NCBI RefSeq assembly: GCF_000312665.1
Contig: NZ_HF536772.1
Coordinates: 2,911,380-2,975,379, forward strand
Length of the DNA: 64,000 nt
DNA from: Rhizobium mesoamericanum STM3625
Lineage (GTDB): Bacteria > Pseudomonadota > Alphaproteobacteria > Rhizobiales > Rhizobiaceae
Direction: 5' to 3'
The notes beneath the pieces are model-generated. The model did no database searches and was not told the DNA's origin. It saw only the letters and a list, made by a program, of their open reading frames with translations. Positions 18,046-25,786 of the stretch are shown piece after piece. The position numbers and the translations under genes were made by a program. Within the stretch, counting starts at the first letter, position 1. The number at the start of each line of letters is the position of its first letter.

Positions 18046-18849
18046 ATGAGCGGATTATTTTCCGCGCTAGGCTCATTCTGGGCTTGGATTGGTAATATCT
18101 TCGATCCGCTTTGCGGACCTGCAGGACTCTTCACCTGGTTCGCCTCTTCGACGATCCTGGCCTGTGGCGATACCGGTTGGGGTGATGAGATTGCCGCCGG
18201 CCTGAAGGTCACTGTTGCGGTCGCGCTGGTTACCCTGCCAATCGGTCTGATCATCGGCTTTCTGGTGGCGCTCGGCCAGCAATCGGAAGAGAAGTCGGTC
18301 CGCCTTGCCGCCGGTATTTACACCACCATCTTTCGCGGCCTGCCGGAACTGCTGACGCTGTTCATCATCTATTACGGCATGCAAATCCTCATTCAGTCGG
18401 TTCTCGCCTCCTTCGGGTACGACGGCCGCGTCGAGATCAACGCGTTCTTCGCGGGCGTGATCGCCCTTTCCGTCGTATTCTCCGCCTATTGCTCCGAGGT
18501 TCTCCTGTCGGCTTTCCGTGCCATTCCGAAGGGCCAGTACGAGGCGGGAGACGCGCTGGGCTTTCATCGCGGCCGTACCCTGCGTCTGATCGTGTTGCCG
18601 CAACTCGTGCGCATCGCCCTTCCCGGCCTGGTAAACCTCTGGATGATCCTGCTCAAGGATACGTCATACGTCTCGATTATCGGCCTTGCCGATATTTTGC
18701 GACAGACAGGTGTGGCCGTTAAGGTCACCAAACAGGCATTTCTCTTCTATACTGTCGCCTGTGCTCTTTATCTCGGCCTTGCTGTCATCTCCTCCTTCGG
18801 ACTGAGTTACATCGAGCGATGGGCCAAGCGGTCGGAGATCAGCCGATGA
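18046..18849 (+). CDS. Amino-acid ABC transporter permease (HisQ-like)
   Basis: 267 residues with an N-terminal extension of about 50 residues, then five or so membrane helices. The inner-membrane EAA loop that contacts the ATPase is visible as EAGDALGFHRGRTLRLIVLPQLVRIALPGL (core EAGDALGFHRGRT). TIFRGLPELLTLFIIYYG is the usual HisMQ motif near helix 3. It is followed, with an ATGA overlap, by the second permease, so the two should form a heterodimer. It depends on an ATPase encoded elsewhere. Confidence 0.92.
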   Translation: MSGLFSALGSFWAWIGNIFDPLCGPAGLFTWFASSTILACGDTGWGDEIAAGLKVTVAVALVTLPIGLIIGFLVALGQQSEEKSVRLAAGIYTTIFRGLPELLTLFIIYYGMQILIQSVLASFGYDGRVEINAFFAGVIALSVVFSAYCSEVLLSAFRAIPKGQYEAGDALGFHRGRTLRLIVLPQLVRIALPGLVNLWMILLKDTSYVSIIGLADILRQTGVAVKVTKQAFLFYTVACALYLGLAVISSFGLSYIERWAKRSEISR

Positions 18850-19676
18850 GCCACGCCCAAACCCTCATTCCTGCGCAACCGGCGCCGAAGCAAGCCCACA
18901 AGCCGATCACGGCCACGCGCATCACCGGCTACGCCGTCATAGGCCTCTGGATCGTCCTTGCAGCCGCGCTGATCGCAATGGTCATCAGCGGCTGGGATCC
19001 GGAGAAGTTCACTCGCTACGGTCCTCGCTATTTGCATGGCTTGTACACGACGATTGCACTGGTCGTGATTTCGGTATTCTTCGGCGGGATCCTGTCGTTG
19101 CCGCTGGCCTTTGCCCGGATGTCCAAGAACAGGTTCATCAATGGCATCGCCTACTGCTACGTCTATGTGTTCCGCGGCACGCCGCTGCTGGCCCAGCTCT
19201 TTCTCATTTATTATGGTCTTGGCAGCTTCCGACTGCAGTTGGAAGCGATCGGTCTGTGGTGGTTCTTCCGCGATGCCTGGTTTTGCGGCCTGTTTGCGCT
19301 GACGATCAATACGGCCGCCTATCAGGCGGAAATCCTGCGTGGCGCCATCCAGAGTGTTCCACGCGGCCAGCACGAAGCGGCCGCCTCGCTCGGGATTCAT
19401 AAAATCGTCGCTTTCCGCAAGATCATCCTATCGCAGGCGCTGATCGTGGCCTTGCGACCCTACGGCAATGAGATCATCCTGCTGATCAAGGGCTCGGCGG
19501 TTGTCGCGATCATTACCGTTCTCGACCTGATGGGTGAAACACGCTACGCCTTCTCCCGCACCTTCGACTACCAGACCTACCTTTGGGCAGCGATCTTCTA
19601 TCTCAGCATGGTCGAAGCACTGCGCCACCTCTGGGCCTGGATTGAACGCAGGCTCACCCGCCACCTAAAGCGTTGA
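18846..19676 (+). CDS. Amino-acid ABC transporter permease (HisM-like)
   Basis: 276 residues from the ATG at 18846, which overlaps the stop of the preceding permease. The first ~30 residues are hydrophilic, followed by a membrane helix and the HisMQ core: YVFRGTPLLAQLFLIYYGLG, then the EAA loop EAAASLGIHKIVAFRKIILSQ (core EAAASLGIHKI). It forms the partner of the HisQ-like subunit. The transporter locus ends here: the next gene is usg and no ATP-binding subunit is present on either side. Confidence 0.92.
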   Translation: MSHAQTLIPAQPAPKQAHKPITATRITGYAVIGLWIVLAAALIAMVISGWDPEKFTRYGPRYLHGLYTTIALVVISVFFGGILSLPLAFARMSKNRFINGIAYCYVYVFRGTPLLAQLFLIYYGLGSFRLQLEAIGLWWFFRDAWFCGLFALTINTAAYQAEILRGAIQSVPRGQHEAAASLGIHKIVAFRKIILSQALIVALRPYGNEIILLIKGSAVVAIITVLDLMGETRYAFSRTFDYQTYLWAAIFYLSMVEALRHLWAWIERRLTRHLKR

Positions 19677-19777
19677 CGATCTAGCAGCACTCACCAATGA
19701 GAGCTGCTAACGATTTGAAATCATAAAACAAATCCATAAACCGCTGGCAATCTGTCAAGCTTCGGTTAAGCATATGA

Positions 19778-19818
19778 TGGTTCCATTTCCAACATCGCTA
19801 AGCGATCATTTGGAACCA
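19778..19818. promoter_or_regulatory. Nested inverted repeat upstream of usg
   Basis: TGGTTCCA (19778-19785) pairs perfectly with TGGAACCA (19811-19818); inside it ATCGCT (19794-19799) pairs with AGCGAT (19801-19806). No T-run follows, so it is not a typical terminator. It ends 14 bases before the usg start and could be an operator or a leader hairpin. Confidence 0.4.
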
Positions 19819-19832
19819 GAAGCGAGACGACG

Positions 19833-20099
19833 ATGCACAAGGATATGGAAAGGCAGCTTCAGGGCTACGGTCTCACGACAGCCCAGATCATCTACCGAAT
19901 GCCGGATCACCAAGCGATCCTTCAGACCTACATCTGGCAGGACTATGACCTTGCTCCTGATTTTCCCGAGATGCGCAGCTTCCTGAAATTTTGGCAGGAA
20001 AAGCTGGATGGGCCGCTCCATTCGGTGCGCTACATCCATCGCAAACTCATCTCGGCCACGGAATGGCGCGCGCTGAAAGGCGAGTTGATCTTACACTGA
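19833..20099 (+). CDS. usg: Usg protein
   Basis: 88 residues, the normal size of this alphaproteobacterial family, first named for a gene upstream of trpF in Caulobacter. The full-length family pattern is visible: ERQLQGYGLTTAQIIYRMPDH in two parts (LQGYGLTTAQIIYRMPD), then LQTYIWQDYDLAPDFPEM and FLKFWQEKLDGPLHSVR. It is cytosolic and of unknown function. It stands alone here between the amino-acid permeases and a convergent DUF2270 gene, not near trp genes. Confidence 0.92.
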   Translation: MHKDMERQLQGYGLTTAQIIYRMPDHQAILQTYIWQDYDLAPDFPEMRSFLKFWQEKLDGPLHSVRYIHRKLISATEWRALKGELILH

Positions 20100-20118
20100 G
20101 CGCGCAAGGGCAAGCCGG

Positions 20119-20838
20119 TCAGACGTGCGCTTCTCCCCGGACGAATTCTCCTTCGTCCCTCTCGTGGTGCAGCGCGCCATACAGAATGCCGATGTAGCCT
20201 GCGGCGACGATACAAAGAACAGCCCACCCTGGTATTGGGCCAAGCGCCGCATTGTCGACGACGTAGGACCACGAATGCGCCTGCATCAGCGGACTGCCTT
20301 CGGTTTGCAGCTTGGGCGTCGTGATCTTTAGGCACCATGCCAGAAGCAGGATCAGGTACATCCAGCAATAGTTACGGCGCAGTCGACGCTGAACGGCTCC
20401 AAGATAGCTGACCAGGAATTGCGGCTTGCGCAAGCTCCTGGCAATCGCACACGCCCAGTCACCCTTGAAATCACCATTCGGCGCAAGAATCTGTGCGAAG
20501 TACCCTCGTTCCAGCTTGCGCACGCGCGCTCGATAGATGTCGAAGAACCGATAGCGGCGTGCTTCTATGTGCAGCATCAGGGTCACTACCATCATGCCGA
20601 AGAGCAGCACGCCGTGATGCGATGTAGGGGTTGAGAGAGATACGGAAAGTAATGCGGCCGAGACTGTGATCGCCCAATTCGACGTTCGGTCGAGGCGATC
20701 ACGCCAGCTGATCATGCGGCTAAGTTCGCCGCGGTAATAGTGGCTTAGCGTATTGATGGTTTCACCCGGGCTCGACGGAAGGGCCAACGAGCTTTCGGGC
20801 TCACTGTCAAAGCTTGGTTTGCTGATTTCGGCGACCAT
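20119..20838 (-). CDS. DUF2270 membrane protein
   Basis: 239 residues. After a soluble N-terminus there is SHYYRGELSRMISWRDRLDRTSNWAI (core YYRGELSRMISWRDRLD), which opens this family. Two paired hydrophobic stretches follow (~residues 57-90) with EARRYRFFDIYRARVRKLE between membrane regions, and two more helices near residues 155-215. It is a predicted inner-membrane protein of unknown role. The ATG at 20838 is preceded by GGAGG-like bases (AATGGAGGAAATGCC in the leader). It stands alone, convergent with usg. Confidence 0.85.
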   Translation of the reverse strand: MVAEISKPSFDSEPESSLALPSSPGETINTLSHYYRGELSRMISWRDRLDRTSNWAITVSAALLSVSLSTPTSHHGVLLFGMMVVTLMLHIEARRYRFFDIYRARVRKLERGYFAQILAPNGDFKGDWACAIARSLRKPQFLVSYLGAVQRRLRRNYCWMYLILLLAWCLKITTPKLQTEGSPLMQAHSWSYVVDNAALGPIPGWAVLCIVAAGYIGILYGALHHERDEGEFVRGEAHV

Positions 20839-20963
20839 GGCATTTCCTCCATTTTGTTTTTATCCGTAAGAGGAAACTTATATTGCGCCTCGAATGTCAC
20901 CATTGCAAAAGACATTCAGTCGCCGTAGACGCTGGGCTACAATAAAAATGGTGGTGAATTGCT

Positions 20964-21779
20964 ATGGCCAAGAAGATCGACGAAGCCGCACTCGCGGAAG
21001 CCTATGACCGGGCGCTTGCCCTTGAGAAGGCAGGTGACGTCGACGCTGCCGTAAAGGCCTATGAAGAGGTTCTAGCCATCGACCCCGATGATCACGGCGG
21101 CGCGGCCGTCAGGATCGCCTCCATGGGACGCGGCGAGACGCCGACCAAGGCGCCGGATGCCTATGTCGAGACCTTGTTCGACCAGCACGCTGAAGTCTTC
21201 GAGGACGTTTTGGTGGAGCAACTCGGCTACCACGTGCCGATGACGGTGCGCCAACGCCTGCAGGAGCTCAAGCTTGGCCCCTTCAAGCGCATGCTCGACC
21301 TCGGCTGCGGTACCGGCCTCACCGGCAGCGCGCTCAGCGATCTCTGTGAAGACATGACCGGCATTGATATCTCCGAAAACATGGTCGAGATCGCCCACGA
21401 TAAGGATCTCTACGAAACGCTCTTCGTCGCCGAAGTCGAAGACTTTCTCGATGACAATGACGAGGATCCCTTCGACCTCATCACGGCAACGGACGTCCTG
21501 CCCTATCTCGGCGCACTGGAACCGCTGTTTTTCGGTGCGGCGGAAAACCTCAAGCCCGGTGGTCTCTTCATCTTCTCGTCGGAGGAATTGCCCGAGAATT
21601 CTTTGAATAGCCAACCCTACATGGTCGGCCCTCACCAGCGCTTTCTCCATTCTGCGGCTTATATTCGCGAAAGGCTTGCAGCGACGGGTTTCGAGCTCCT
21701 CGAAATGAAGGAGATCAACGTCCGCATGCAGGAAGGCCATCCGAGCCCAGGCCATCTGGTGATCGCGCGCCTTGGCTAA
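20964..21779 (+). CDS. SAM-dependent methyltransferase with N-terminal TPR-like segment
   Basis: 271 residues. Residues ~6-45 look like one tetratricopeptide unit (ALALEKAGDVDAAVKAYEEVLAIDP). The class I methyltransferase core begins at MLDLGCGTGLTGSALSDL (motif I), with TGIDISENMVEIA (motif II region), FDLITATDVLPYLG (post-II) and LKPGGLFIFSSEELP (motif III). This arrangement is common in rhizobia; the substrate is unknown. It stands alone between the divergent DUF2270 gene and the GST gene, followed by a short direct repeat. Confidence 0.88.
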   Translation: MAKKIDEAALAEAYDRALALEKAGDVDAAVKAYEEVLAIDPDDHGGAAVRIASMGRGETPTKAPDAYVETLFDQHAEVFEDVLVEQLGYHVPMTVRQRLQELKLGPFKRMLDLGCGTGLTGSALSDLCEDMTGIDISENMVEIAHDKDLYETLFVAEVEDFLDDNDEDPFDLITATDVLPYLGALEPLFFGAAENLKPGGLFIFSSEELPENSLNSQPYMVGPHQRFLHSAAYIRERLAATGFELLEMKEINVRMQEGHPSPGHLVIARLG

Positions 21780-21851
21780 TACTTAGCCAATTGCGCAACT
21801 TTCCATTGCCAGCAGATCCATTATTTGATACTTAGCCAATCACGCAAGTTT
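21779..21851. repeat. Two-copy direct repeat between methyltransferase and GST genes
   Basis: A 24-base unit beginning ATACTTAGCCAA and ending GCAA(C/G)TTT occurs at 21779-21802 and again at 21828-21851, a 49-base offset. The first copy also closes a GGCTAA-TAC-TTAGCC inverted repeat overlapping the methyltransferase stop. The role is unknown; it may regulate the downstream gene at 21876. Confidence 0.6.
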
Positions 21852-21875
21852 AAAGCAACGTGAAAAGCTGGCCCC

Positions 21876-22559
21876 ATGTCGCTCTTCCTCCATAGTCATC
21901 CGCTTGCATCCTTCTGCCACAAGGTCCTGATCGCCCTTTACGAGAACACGACGCCGTTCCAATCCGTTCATGTCGACCTGGGAAACGAGGCTTCCAGAGC
22001 TGCGTTCTTCCGTATCTCGCCGCTCGGCAAGATGCCGGTGCTGCGCGACGAAGCGCGTGGCCGAACGATCCCCGAGACGACAATTATCATCGAGTATCTC
22101 GATCGGTACTATCCGGCGACAACGCCCCTAATCCCTGACGACTTCGACAAAGCGCTCGACGTCAGGCTCTGGGATCGGTTCTTCGACCTTTACGTTCAGG
22201 AACCGATGCAGCAGATCGTCGGTGAACGTCTGCGCGGCGGTGGCAATCCAGCGCGCGTGGCCGAGGCCGAGGCAGCGCTACGCAAAGCCTACGCCATGAT
22301 CGAACGGCAGCTTGGCGGACACGCATGGATTACGGGAGATGGCTTCACCATGGCCGATTGCGCAGCCGCTCCTGCCCTCTTCTACGCCGAGACACTGGTT
22401 CCGTTCGCGGACCAACCGAAGCTGCAGAGTTACTATGACAGGCTCCTTTCGCGCCCTTCCTTCGCGCGGGTTCTCGAGGAGGCGCGGCCATACTTCAAGC
22501 TCTACCCCTACCGCGAGCGGTTGCCGGCCCGCTTCCGGCCGGATGAAGCGGCCGGATGA
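21876..22559 (+). CDS. Glutathione S-transferase family protein
   Basis: 227 residues. The thioredoxin-like N-terminal half reads LFLHSHPLASFCHKVLIALYE, with S/C candidates for the glutathione-activating residue near residue 11-14. The cis-proline motif GKMPVL is followed by PETTIIIEYLDRYYP. The helical C-terminal half contains WITGDGFTMADCAAAPALFY, the family's hydrophobic-core N-capping motif. The substrate is unknown. Its stop codon overlaps the start of the ArsR gene, so GST, ArsR and SRPBCC form one tightly packed operon. Confidence 0.9.
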   Translation: MSLFLHSHPLASFCHKVLIALYENTTPFQSVHVDLGNEASRAAFFRISPLGKMPVLRDEARGRTIPETTIIIEYLDRYYPATTPLIPDDFDKALDVRLWDRFFDLYVQEPMQQIVGERLRGGGNPARVAEAEAALRKAYAMIERQLGGHAWITGDGFTMADCAAAPALFYAETLVPFADQPKLQSYYDRLLSRPSFARVLEEARPYFKLYPYRERLPARFRPDEAAG

Positions 22560-22888
22560 TGCACGACTCTGCCGCCCTCGATCGGATGTTCCAGGCGCTG
22601 TCTGACCGCAGCAGGCGCGGCATGGTCGATCGTCTCGGCCATGGGCCTGCCTCGGTATCCGAGCTCGCCGAGCCTCTGACGATGGCGCTTCCTACGGTCA
22701 TGAAGCACCTAGCGGTTCTTGAAAAAAGCGGTCTCGTCCACTCGGAAAAGAGCGGCCGTGTGCGCACCTACCACCTGCGAAAAGACGCCCTGGAGCAACT
22801 GGATCACTGGCTTGCCGCACACAAGACGGGCTGGAACAAGGCCTTCGACCACCTGGAACGGTTCCTGGCAGACGAACAATCGGAGTGA
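22556..22888 (+). CDS. ArsR-family transcriptional regulator (operon with SRPBCC protein)
   Basis: 110 residues, a small winged-helix repressor. ALDRMFQALSDRSRRGMVDRLG opens it in the family style (FQALSDRSRRGMVDRL). The recognition region is SELAEPLTMALPTVMKHLAVLEKSGLV. No metal-binding ELCVCD motif is present, so it is not a classical arsenic sensor. The subgroup is the one usually paired with an SRPBCC protein. It overlaps the GST stop by 4 bases and precedes the SRPBCC gene by 8. Confidence 0.92.
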   Translation: MMHDSAALDRMFQALSDRSRRGMVDRLGHGPASVSELAEPLTMALPTVMKHLAVLEKSGLVHSEKSGRVRTYHLRKDALEQLDHWLAAHKTGWNKAFDHLERFLADEQSE

Positions 22889-22896
22889 GGACGCAA

Positions 22897-23373
22897 ATGA
22901 CGAAATATTCCGCCATGCATGAAACCTTCTCGATCGAGCGAAAGATCCGAGCGTCGGCCTCACGCGTTTTTGCGGCCTGGGCCAATCCGCAAGCCAAGCG
23001 CCAGTGGTTTGCCTGCCACGACGAGTGGGTGTCCCTCGACTATAATCTCGACTTCCGCGTCGGCGGCGAGGAGCGGAACCGCGTCGCCGACAGCAACGGC
23101 GTTCTGCACGCCTACCAGGCGCGCTATCTCGATATCGTGCCGGAAGCCCGCATCATCTATGCCTACGACATGAAGCTCGGCGAAATACGCATTTCAGCAT
23201 CGCTCGCGACGGTCACCTTCGAGGCGGCGCCGTCAGGAGCAACCATGCTCTTCACCGAGCAGGTCGTTTTCCTTGACGGCTACAAGGACGGCGGTTCGCG
23301 CCGACAAGGGACCGAAATTCTGGTCGATCGCATCCAGGCCTTCGTCGAGCGCGAAGGCAACATCGCCCACTGA
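22897..23373 (+). CDS. SRPBCC (AHSA1-like) domain protein
   Basis: 158 residues from the ATG at 22897, with GAGG 6 bases upstream; an earlier GTG at 22885 overlaps the arsR stop. The START-like hydrophobic-ligand fold is recognised by FSIERKIRASASRVFAAWANPQAKRQWF (core RVFAAWANPQAKRQWF), LDFRVGGEERNRV and the C-terminal GTEILVDRIQAFVE. Such proteins, encoded with ArsR partners, are predicted to bind small ligands or lipids; the ligand here is unknown. A similar SRPBCC-ArsR pair in reverse order lies near 58 kb. Confidence 0.9.
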   Translation: MTKYSAMHETFSIERKIRASASRVFAAWANPQAKRQWFACHDEWVSLDYNLDFRVGGEERNRVADSNGVLHAYQARYLDIVPEARIIYAYDMKLGEIRISASLATVTFEAAPSGATMLFTEQVVFLDGYKDGGSRRQGTEILVDRIQAFVEREGNIAH

Positions 23374-23436
23374 GCGCCACCAGGCTTTCATGCTAGATTG
23401 CCGTTCCAGCAATCCACCACCCCGAGCAAAACGGCC

Positions 23437-23616
23437 ATGGCAGCAGGAAACAAATCATCCCAGGCGGGCGCCTCCCAGAAACGGCGGCACAAATACAATC
23501 CCAAGCGCGACCCGAAACCACAGATCTTGGCCCAGGCCAACCGCACCGTTTTACGGATGGCTTGCGTGGTGACGGTTGCTTTTCTCGTCTTAGTTGCCGT
23601 TCAGGCACTGTGGTAG
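23437..23616 (+). CDS. Small single-pass membrane protein, hypothetical
   Basis: 59 residues from the ATG at 23437: a Lys/Arg/Gln-rich N-terminus (KRRHKYNPKRDPKP) followed by one hydrophobic helix (MACVVTVAFLVLVAVQALW) at the very end. The ribosome site is weak. Composition and topology look like a real tail-anchored or inner-membrane peptide, but I recognise no family. An opposite-strand frame covers the same bases and looks like a shadow. Confidence 0.45.
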   Translation: MAAGNKSSQAGASQKRRHKYNPKRDPKPQILAQANRTVLRMACVVTVAFLVLVAVQALW

Positions 23617-23642
23617 CGGTCGCTATTGCAGGGCCTTGCGCG

Positions 23643-24464
23643 TCAGCCGCCCGGCTTGCGCGCGCTGATGGCAAAACGGTGCTGGATGCCGCGCGTGAGC
23701 GCCTTCAGATAGTTCCAGTGCTTTGCCTGGGTCTTGTGGATTTCGCGCAGGTTCGTATCGATCGTCATCCCTTGGAAGCCAGCATCGCCAAGCATGCTTG
23801 CGACCAACTCTGCCCGTGCCCCATTCGAAAAGTGAACGCGCGAAACGATGTCGTTGTGATTTTTCATAAGCTCGGGCGGCGCATGCTTGGGATCAGTTTT
23901 AAGCAGGCCGGCTCTCTCCATGCCCCTCGCTAGTGCTTTCAGCATGCGTTCCGTCCGGCTAACATTCACGAAATCCCCGTCAACGATCAGGATCGTGCCG
24001 CCTGGTTTCAGAACGCGCACCCATTCGGCGAAAGCCGCTTCGGGATCCACGAGCGTCCACACGAGATGGCGGGTTATGATGACGTCGTAAGTGTCATCGG
24101 GCTCCATGGTGTGTTCGACATCAGCCATTCGAAAAGAGATCAACCGCCCCCTCGCCTTTGCCTTAGCGCGCGCCTGATCCAGCATCGGCTCCGCCCAATC
24201 GAGTCCCGTGACTTTGAAGCCCAGATCGTCCATCAGGTGGGAAATCACGCCGGTGCCGCTGGCGAGGTCAAGCGCCAGCCTGCCATCTCCGGGGCCCAGA
24301 TGCTTCAGAATCAATCGATGCCAGGCAACACGCTCCGGCTCCGAGAAAATTTCATGCCCGGGAGACAGATCGAACGTCGCCGCACGTGCGGACCAATACG
24401 CTTTGATCTCCTCGCGAAGCCCGTAATTGTGCCGGCCTGCTATTCCAGTTTCACTCATGCTCAT
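23643..24464 (-). CDS. SAM-dependent methyltransferase beside iron transporter
   Basis: 273 residues. Class I methyltransferase core: LALDLASGTGVISHLMDDLG (motif I), FKVTGLDWAEPMLDQARAKA (acidic residue of motif II as D in GLDWAE), YDVIITRHLVWTLVDPEAA and LKPGGTILIVDGDF. The family includes quinone and small-molecule methylases, and the substrate is unknown. The gene is divergent from the iron-type binding protein at 24571, with an iron-box region of about 100 bases between them. It may therefore be iron regulated and act on a siderophore or related molecule; that is inference. Confidence 0.85.
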   Translation of the reverse strand: MSMSETGIAGRHNYGLREEIKAYWSARAATFDLSPGHEIFSEPERVAWHRLILKHLGPGDGRLALDLASGTGVISHLMDDLGFKVTGLDWAEPMLDQARAKAKARGRLISFRMADVEHTMEPDDTYDVIITRHLVWTLVDPEAAFAEWVRVLKPGGTILIVDGDFVNVSRTERMLKALARGMERAGLLKTDPKHAPPELMKNHNDIVSRVHFSNGARAELVASMLGDAGFQGMTIDTNLREIHKTQAKHWNYLKALTRGIQHRFAISARKPGG

Positions 24465-24482
24465 GCCAATCCGTTGTTCCGG

Positions 24483-24499
24483 TTTGAAATCGTTCTAAT
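24483..24499. promoter_or_regulatory. ICE-like (Irr) box candidate
   Basis: TTTGAAATCGTTCTAAT resembles the rhizobial iron control element (TTTAGAA-N3-TTCTAAA) with 11 of 14 defined positions matching. It lies 15 bases into the leader of the divergent methyltransferase. Irr control is inferred. Confidence 0.4.
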
Positions 24500-24509
24500 A
24501 GATATAACT

Positions 24510-24524
24510 TGACTATTTAACTCA
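24510..24524. promoter_or_regulatory. RirA iron-responsive operator (IRO) candidate
   Basis: TGA-CTATTTAAC-TCA fits the TGA-N9-TCA consensus exactly and overlaps a plausible -35 (TTGACT, 24509-24514) for the iron-importer operon. It is centred in the 106-base divergent region. RirA represses rhizobial iron-uptake genes when iron is ample; binding here is inferred. Confidence 0.6.
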
Positions 24525-24570
24525 GAAAATAATAGACGACGAAAAGTTTTCCACGGGGGTATACTTTTCG

Positions 24571-25701
24571 ATGCGACTTACAGGCAAAACCGCAGCGCTC
24601 GCAATGGGCTTTCTCGTCTACGCGGCCTTGCCCGCGCTCGCCGACAAGATCGCGGTCAAGGACGTGACCGGCCGCAGTGTCGTAGTGAACGTGCCCGTCG
24701 ACCACATGATCCTCGGTGAAGGGCGGCAAATTTACTTCCTGGCCGTTCTCGACAAGGAGGCACCTTTCGAGCACGTCGTCGGCTGGCGTGACGACCTTCC
24801 CAAGGCCGATCCTGAATCGTATGCGGCCTATCTGGCAAGATATCCGGACATCGCCAAGCTTCCGACATTCGGTGGGATGAAGGACGGCACCTTCGATATC
24901 GAGCAGGCCGTAACCCTCAAGCCCGATGTGATTCTCATGAACGTGGACGCCAAGACGGCGACAGAGGAGGCCGGCTACATCGAAAAACTGGCCAAGGTCG
25001 GCATTCCGCTGGTCTACGTGGATTTCCGCGAGAAGCCGATGGAAAACACTGAGCAGAGCATGCGCATTATGGGCCAGCTGATGGGCAAGGAGGCTATCGC
25101 CGACGACTTCATCAAGTTTCGCGCCGACAGCATCAAGCGCGTCACCGATCTCCTCGAGAAGAACAATCCGCCTAGGCCCGTCGTCTTCGTCGAGCGCGCC
25201 GGCGGCTATTCCGACGATTGCTGCATGTCCTTCGGCGACGAGAATTTCGGCAAGATGGTGGAGATTTCAGGCGGTAAGAACATGGCCAAGGAAATCATCC
25301 CGGGCACCTTCGGCACCGTCAATCCCGAGCAGGTCATCGCCTCCAATCCGGACCAGATCATCATCACCGGTGGCAACTGGGACAAATATGTACCGGGCGG
25401 CGCCTGGGTCGGTGTTGGTTACGGCGCCGACCTCAAGGAAGCGCGCCGCAAGCTCGAAGCCCTGACGAAGCGTCCCGCCTTTACCGGCATCAAGGCCGTC
25501 GAAGAAAAGAACGTTCACGCCATCTGGCACCAGTTCTACAACAACCCCTATCAGTTCGTGGCAATCCAGGAGATCGCAAAGTGGCTGCATCCTGATCTCT
25601 TCGCCGATCTCGATCCCGAGGCGACATTCAAGGAGCTGCACGCCCGCTTCCTACCGCTGGCATACAAGCCCGGCTACTTCGTCTCTCTGAAGGACGAGTA
25701 A
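24571..25701 (+). CDS. Iron/siderophore-type ABC transporter binding protein, copy 1
   Basis: 376 residues with signal peptide (MRLTGKTAALAMGFLVYAAL, cut near PALA-DK). It is a class III periplasmic binding protein (FepB/BtuF fold): VKDVTGRSVVVNVPVDHMIL, then PDVILMNVDAKTA and the long backbone helix. It is longer than typical FepB because of a C-terminal extension ending in WLHPDLFADLDPEATFKEL and PGYFVSLKDE. An unusual Cys-Cys pair lies at residues 217-218 (DDCCMSFG). It is the first gene of an operon with a second paralogous binding protein, a permease and an ATPase. The substrate is probably an iron complex, judged from the family and the upstream iron box. Confidence 0.88.
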   Translation: MRLTGKTAALAMGFLVYAALPALADKIAVKDVTGRSVVVNVPVDHMILGEGRQIYFLAVLDKEAPFEHVVGWRDDLPKADPESYAAYLARYPDIAKLPTFGGMKDGTFDIEQAVTLKPDVILMNVDAKTATEEAGYIEKLAKVGIPLVYVDFREKPMENTEQSMRIMGQLMGKEAIADDFIKFRADSIKRVTDLLEKNNPPRPVVFVERAGGYSDDCCMSFGDENFGKMVEISGGKNMAKEIIPGTFGTVNPEQVIASNPDQIIITGGNWDKYVPGGAWVGVGYGADLKEARRKLEALTKRPAFTGIKAVEEKNVHAIWHQFYNNPYQFVAIQEIAKWLHPDLFADLDPEATFKELHARFLPLAYKPGYFVSLKDE

Positions 25702-25786
25702 TGAACGCGGCGCCCATCGACGGATCGCCAGAATTGCAAGGCGGGGCCGTGTATTCGGCTCCGCGCATCTAGATTAAGAGGCGTTT

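Noticed and set aside
23393..23674. Minus-strand 93-residue frame over the small membrane-protein ORF
   Set aside because: Pro/Arg/Trp-rich shadow; overlaps the methyltransferase end without domain features.
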